Shown here: positions 58,086 through 64,000 of the stretch, in pieces
Layout: the number at the start of each line of letters is the position of its first letter
Numbering within the stretch: position 1 is the first letter of the stretch
Assembly (NCBI RefSeq): GCF_020740795.1
Contig: NC_067294.1
Span: 1,364,001 to 1,428,000 of the forward strand
Reading direction: 5' to 3'
Origin: Apus apus
Taxonomy: Eukaryota > Chordata > Aves > Apodiformes > Apodidae
Length of the DNA: 64,000 nt
Program-made: the position numbers and the translations under genes
The notes under the pieces: model-generated
The model's database searches: none
What the model saw: the letters and a program-made list of their open reading frames with translations, nothing else
What the model was told of the DNA's origin: nothing

Positions 58086-61000
58086 TGTGGTGTCATTTAT
58101 TTGGCAGTGGATTTCCTGTCTTACCTAGTGGGTCTCTGTTGAAATAATAATGTTTAATGATTGAAGCTCACCAGTCACAGAGTGTCTTGTGGCTACTGGG
58201 AACACTCAAAATTTAAACTAGCTAGTTAATTAACAATTAGCTAGTCATACAGTATGCTGAAATCTGTAAAACCCAATCTGTAATCTGGGAAGAAATTGTA
58301 AGGTGTTAATTCAAATGCTGTCTCTATTTGGGCAAAAGTAGCCTTCAGGCTTCTTGGTACATCTCCTCTGTGGGATCTGGTGACTGAGCAGGGTGATTTA
58401 CCAGCAGTTTTGCTGGTGTAAAGATGTCCAAAGAGGTGATTTAAGGGTAGGATGTGAAGGGAGTGGTGATAGTATCCTGATGGTACTTCCAAGCCAAATG
58501 GTTTCCCTGGAGAAGCACATTATAGGCTTAGACCAAGCCAAAAAACCCAGCACACTTTCTTGGTTTGGGGTTCTTTCTTTTCAGGCAGCTGAAGCTTTTC
58601 TTGAGGGCCTGTTGGAGGTGGCTGTGCTGTGGGACAGAACAGCGTGTGCTGCAACACTCACTTGGAGCGTCTCCGGGCTTGATGTGTGTGAGATCAGTGC
58701 TGCCAGGGAGTGGGGCTTGGCTGGCGTGTGGTGTGTGCTGAGCTGGTGCTTCTGGTGGGAGCCTGTTCTGCAGCCCCAGTTTCAAGAACAAAACCCTGTA
58801 GGTGACACGGGCTGCTTTCTGGGTCCCCTCAGAAAGGTGCAGATGGTCTGGGGCTGCTCTTGGGTTGTGTGTGAGACCTCTGCTCTTTGCAGTTAATACT
58901 CAGCTTGCTTAAAGGGCAGAGGCAGTTCTGGTCATCTTATGTGCTGCCTGTTTGCATCCACCTCAGCAGGCTGGGGTGGTCCTCCAACTGCAGGGCTGGG
59001 CAGTTTGGATGCTCTAGGTCCACCAGAAAGAGCTGCCCAGGGCAGTGCTGGGAGCTGGGGTGACAGCAGTGGGTGCAGGGGAAACCTGAGCCTGCAGGGC
59101 CTTAGAGCTGTTGCTTGAGCTTGCTACAGTTTTGAAGGATAAGCCTTAGTGTGGGGACTTAGCAGTTGATGCCAAGTGGTTTGTATGAAATGTTTTGCAA
59201 CCTTTTCCATCCCAATGCCAAATGTAGGAGGCCAGAGAAGCAAGAGTCCACTCAGGTACATAAGAATTAACTGGGAAAAGAAGGTGGCAGAGCAGCTGTG
59301 CCATGTGGGGGATTCAGGATAACAAACACAGAGCAGTATTTTTCCAGAGGAGTGGTGTTCAAATAATGTATTGATATTTGTGCAAAGCTCTAGAGATGCT
59401 CATGAGGGAATGGAAAATGTAACGTGTTGTTCCAAAAGCAGCTCAGCAGCGAGGCTGGAGCTGCCCATGTTCTGCAGCTCTGGCACTGAAACCTGGTGAC
59501 CAAGGCCCTCAGACCTGGTGATGCTTTCTGTTAAGAGACAAGTCAAACTTGGCCTCATCTCCTTGTCCTGGGCTGCTCGATAAGGAGAACTGTGTAGCCA
59601 CGAGGGACAGAGCAAAGGCACCAGCCCAGGCTGGTGCTGGCCAGGCAGGAGAAGGCTCCGCACCTCTCCCCATCCTGTGTCCCTGCAGCACGTGGCTTCT
59701 CAGATCTTGTGAGAAGTCCTTCCTCATTAAAACTTTAATCAGTCCTCTGATTACCAGTTCCAAACAGGATCTTGGCAGCTGTGAGAGCTGCTCCAAGTTG
59801 TGATGGTTTAAACTCGGCCATCTGTACCCAGCCCTGCGCTCTCGAGCAGCACACGCTGCCTTTGTGCTTTCACCTTTCATGCTGTCTTTACTTAATGTAA
59901 ATAATTGAAACTTAAATACTGATTCTCTTTTGTTCTTTCTGTAGCTTTTTTAGTCTTCCCAGTGCGTGCTCCATAACATCAGGAAGATATGTTAATTAGA
60001 AGATTTATTAAGGCCAAAACATCTCATGCAGAAGAAATTAATTGGTGCTTTCACCTTTAAGCTTGCAATATATTGCACAGAAGAGATTGTGTAGCAAGGA
60101 CTAAGCTGCACCGTGCCTTTTGATTGGGAAAAGTTGGCTTGATCAGGTTTCTTGATAAAGCTGAAATCTAAGATACTTGCCAAAAGCTAAATTGCTAACG
60201 AGGGCTGCTGCATGGCTGGCACTAACCTCCGCGCTCATCTCCGGGCGAGAGCCCGTGCAGGGCAGTTAACACTGACCCAGCCTGCAGGGAGATGGGGACA
60301 GAGCTGGGTCAGGGGGACATCTCAGCTTGCTGCTTCAGCTGCTGCTCTGCGGGGTCCCTGTGGGTCCTCTCCTCTGTCTGGGTTTGGGGTGTAACTGCAG
60401 AACCTCCTAACATCCCTGACCTCCCAGCCGGGTTCTCACGGCTCTGAGCAGTAACTCTTCTGTCTGGCTTTTTTCTGTAGACTTACAGGTCTGATAACCA
60501 AAATCCCCCAAACCCTTTTTGTTTCCTTCTCCTCGGGCTGCAGCCACGTGCCTCACAAGGTAACTCCCTGCCCACCTCTCTGGTACTCAGGTAACCCCCC
60601 TGGGCCAGTCTGGGCTCCAGCACCTCCTACTGGGATGTGGTGGGGGAGAATGGAACCATCTGAAAGGACAACTGAATGTTGAATGTTAATGGAGGGGAAA
60701 TGGTTTACAGCTGGAGACTCGGTGCTCCTGGTTGTGAGTTCTGTCTTTGTAACAGACTGACTTCCCTTGGCACGAGTACTTGTTTAAAGAAAAAAGAGGA
60801 AAAAAAGCAGGTGATGTTTGTGTCCGGCTGAACTTCGCACAGGAACAGGGAGAGGCCCCAGTTGATCTTCGTTTTAAAACAGCCTTGTAAATGCATCTCA
60901 GGAATGACCTGCTTGTACCAAAGTTGGGTTTAATAAAAACAAAACTGACTTGTTTAACAAACATCTGTTAAAACCACCTTTGTATGCTGGTTATATTCAC

Positions 61001-64000
61001 ACAGTGTGTCCCAAGCCATGCTGCTCCCTGTTATCCCAGTTTCCCCCTGCTAGCCCCATTCCCCTCTATATCTGTTTGATGTGGGGTGTCCCCTGTGCAC
61101 CCCAGCAGCCTGCCTCCCTCCAGGCTGCTGCTTCCCATGGGAACCAGCAGAAAACCAGCCCTTGGGATGAGGTTTGAAGGAAGCTTGTACCCTGTCCCCC
61201 CACCTTGTGCTGGGGGTGATGTGACAGGAGTGGGACAAGATCTGGCTGTGGGAAGTGGGGTGTGGGACAGGAGCCCACGGGGGCTCCTGCTGAGCAGACT
61301 GGTCTCCATCACCACCCCAGAGTCCTTTCAGGATGGAGGGAGGATGGTGGAGAGGCACTGACTGCCCCAGGCAGCTCCTGTCCTGGGGTGGTGTTGTACA
61401 GGACAGTTGCTGAAACCTGCAGCTGCCCTTGACATAAATTACAACTTGGAAGCAAATCTGGGTGAGTAACAGGGATGTGGCCGCTCTTAACCATGGCAGG
61501 AACACACAGGTAAGCAGCACCCTTAGCCTGCCCAGGCCCAGCCATGAGTGTTTGTTCCTTTATCGTGACTCCAGCCCTGGGATAGGTGGGCAGAGGGGAC
61601 TCGTGCTGCCAGAGGAACAGCAGCATATCCTGGGAAAGCAGGCAGGCTCCGGAGTTCCTGTTTCCATCCCAGTATGGCATCTTGCACCCTGACTGGGAAC
61701 ACAGGACCCTGATGGGCCTTTAAGCACTGACTGCAGAATTAACCCCCTGGTACTGTACACTTTGGGAGGTTGATCGTGCAGCTCTGCAGAGGTTTTGAGA
61801 AGGCGGTTGGTTTGTTCATGGTTTTCCATGTGTCATCCAGCTTATGGGCAAGGAATGATGTGCACAGGCTCAGAGCTGGGGGAGAAAACATGAGCTGTGG
61901 TGGTTGTGGTCTAATATTACAGCATGTTCATTGCTGTGTGTAGGATTCTTCTGCTGGTGTTCCACTGAGTAACACAGCTGGTGAAGATGCTCGAGATAGG
62001 GCAAAGGGAAGGGTGGAAAGCAGAACCAGCCATGTGTCCCAGCTTCCTGGAGGGACCTGTGTAGGGCTTGGGTTGGGCTCTTCAGGGAGCACACCAAGAG
62101 CCTGCAGACCAAGCTTGTTTTATTGAATGAAACCTACAAAAGACAACCTGCTTCCTTCTAAAAGTCAGGCAGTCAGGATACAGCTTGTGCTGGAAAAGGA
62201 AGGTGCTGCACTGGTGGGAGGAAGAGCCCTCCCATGAACCCACAGCCTTCCCCATGGTACGTGGGCAGGGTGACCAAACACTTGCCAGCACACAGCTGCC
62301 CAGCCCTGGCTGCGCAGGCACCTCGTGAACCTCCTCTGATCTGAAACCAGGCAGCAGGTCCTGCTCCTGTGGCACCCCCTGGCCAGGGCAGAGATCCCCC
62401 CAGCAGCAGAGTGTCCACGGGCTGTGGCAGCTCGGAGCTGCCTCTCGGGACCTCCTTCGCTCTCACCGCGAGGTCACGTCACGTCTGCTCACAGGGGCCT
62501 TTTGCACCAAGTCTGATCCTGCCTGTGTCTCTGGAACACTTGGGCACTGCTTTCTCCCTGGTGTGAAAAGAACAGCGAGGCTTTCTCCCTGCACTTAGAC
62601 AAAGCCCACCCTGTTCTCGGTGCCAGTTCTGGCAAATGTCAAACTGGAGAAAGCCAGTGACCAGAGCTGCTCGGGACATCAGTCCTGTACAGCTTGGCAT
62701 TCAGGAACTCCTCTTCTACAAGGTAAGATGATGAGCAAGGGAAAGAAGGCCAGAAACTTTCCTCCTGTGCTGGTGAGTGGTGCTGCTAAGCAGCAAGAGA
62801 GTCTCCTTCCTCCTCTCTCATTCCTGTCCTGTTTATTTCCCTGTGTTGTGACATGAGACACCTGCTCAGCATTTAGCCTGTGCTGGTCCATATAAAACCT
62901 TTCCTGTTCTGTGGCAGGACTTGCAGGTGTGGTGGTGTTGTCCATCCAGTGCTGTCTGGATGACACCTTCACTCTAGGATAACAATCACCTGAAAATGCT
63001 GGTCCTGTTCTCTAAAACAAAACCGTAGAAATTAAGAAAACACACATTCTTTAAAGTTCTTTTCAAGTAAGGCTGTTTTTTGAAGGTGAAATAGAGGTTC
63101 AAACTGCTGTTTGTAGTTTGTAAAACTGCTTTGCTGGGGAGGTGAGCAGCTAATTCAAACTAATGTGGTAGTGGTAGGGAATTAATGAAAGTCATTTTGT
63201 ATTGTCCAGACTGGTAAGACAGAACAAATGTAAAACTCCCCAGGTAGCATGTGCTGGTTGGTGAAAGCCCAAGGCAACGGTGATTGTGGCCAAGAAGTGA
63301 TTTCCCAGAGCTTGTGGGAACTGGGTCTTTAATGGCTTAACCAGAAAGAGGACAGACAGCAGAGCCCTGGGTTCCTTAAGAAAAACTGGAGGGTTTGGTT
63401 CTTTATCTTCTCACTACTAAATCAAAACCTTGGCTCCACCTGAGAACAGCTGGTAGGGAGCCAGCAGTGGGAGCTGCCCCTTCCTCAGCAGCTCCTGTTC
63501 CCTCTCCCATGGGGCAAGTCAGATTAGCTCTAATAAGGGAACAATGGAGGGAGCTGGATGAAAGGCTCAGCCTGGCACTGCATCACAGCTGGGTTCAAAA
63601 TAACCTCGGAGGCATCTGGTTTTCTCTGCCAGCGTGGTCCCTGAGTTGTAGGGTTGTCACCAAGTCCCTCCTGTCCCCAGGCTTCTGTACTTATGAGATG
63701 CTAAAACCTGAGGGCCAGCACACCCTGCTTGGGAAGGACATGGCAAAAAAAAGGAGAGATTTTGTCACTATCCTCTGAAAAACACAGCAGCACTTCTGCT
63801 CTGTTTTGTCAGCTGCTCTGTTCACTGGGACCTACTGGTTCTGCAGTTCCTGCTTCCAAGGCAGTAATTCTCTAGGAATTCTGACTAGTCCCTTCCAGGT
63901 GGCTGTAAGGGAGGACACGGGGAGGCACGAGCCACCCACCTTCACCCTCCCACCACTCATTCCCCCATCCTCACTGTACAGGTGTCTGAATCCATCACAG
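58086..64000. other. Intergenic region downstream of SEPTIN8
   Basis: No gene recognised on either strand. The mammalian neighbours here would be CCNI2 and KIF3A. No cyclin-box or kinesin-like coding sequence was found. An 8-bp inverted repeat lies at 58217-58245 and an AT-rich island at 59985-60195. Confidence 0.55.

Noticed and set aside
63395-63778. 127-codon plus-strand ORF near the right edge
   Set aside because: No domain, low-complexity start, no splice or conservation support. It is the usual length for chance ORFs here.

Overview
The window is nuclear DNA from a bird. Intron-containing vertebrate genes sit between GC-rich CpG islands and are littered with 3'-end fragments of CR1 LINEs, the dominant avian retrotransposon. 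Three protein-coding genes are supported: SHROOM1 (+, 5' end cut off by the left edge), SOWAHA (-, intronless) and SEPTIN8/SEPT8 (+, ten exons traced). From general knowledge of mammalian gene maps, the order SHROOM1-SOWAHA-SEPTIN8 with alternating orientations matches human 5q31.1, so this is a conserved syntenic block rather than an accessory region. No CRISPR, prophage, integrated virus or bacterial system is present.

Layout. 1-9.9 kb: last five exons of SHROOM1 (large ASD1 exon, then exons carrying the C-terminal ASD2 coiled coil), with one CR1 in the first intron and a CR1-inside-CR1 nest just before the GC-rich ASD2 exon. 9.9-16.5 kb: intergenic, with one probable ancient L2/MIR-type fragment. 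16.5-19.3 kb: SOWAHA with a long AT-rich 3' UTR and a strong CpG island over its 5' half. 19.3-25.2 kb: intergenic with a CR1 tail and a CA microsatellite. 25.2-26 kb: SEPTIN8 CpG-island promoter, preceded by a 73-bp tandem repeat. 25.8-55.3 kb: SEPTIN8 coding exons, with a 14.8-kb first intron holding a second CpG-rich patch and a CR1 nearly identical to the one in SHROOM1. 55.3-about 58.1 kb: probable long SEPTIN8 3' UTR. 58.1-64 kb: intergenic, no gene recognised.

How they work: all three are, or are presumed to be, cytoskeletal or cell-architecture proteins. Shroom proteins recruit Rho kinase to actin for apical constriction. Septin 8 is a SEPT6-group subunit of septin filaments. SOWAHA is an ankyrin-repeat protein of poorly known role. 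They are separate transcription units, not an operon.

The splice model of SEPTIN8 is internally consistent: every phase matches and it gives 427 residues, ending two residues after the KDRK tract with a stop codon reached one base into the last exon. I found no novel biological system. The more interesting points are alternative-splicing ambiguities (a NAGNAG acceptor in SHROOM1, the SEPTIN8 C-terminus), the nested CR1, and a 3-mismatch CR1 pair about 29 kb apart.
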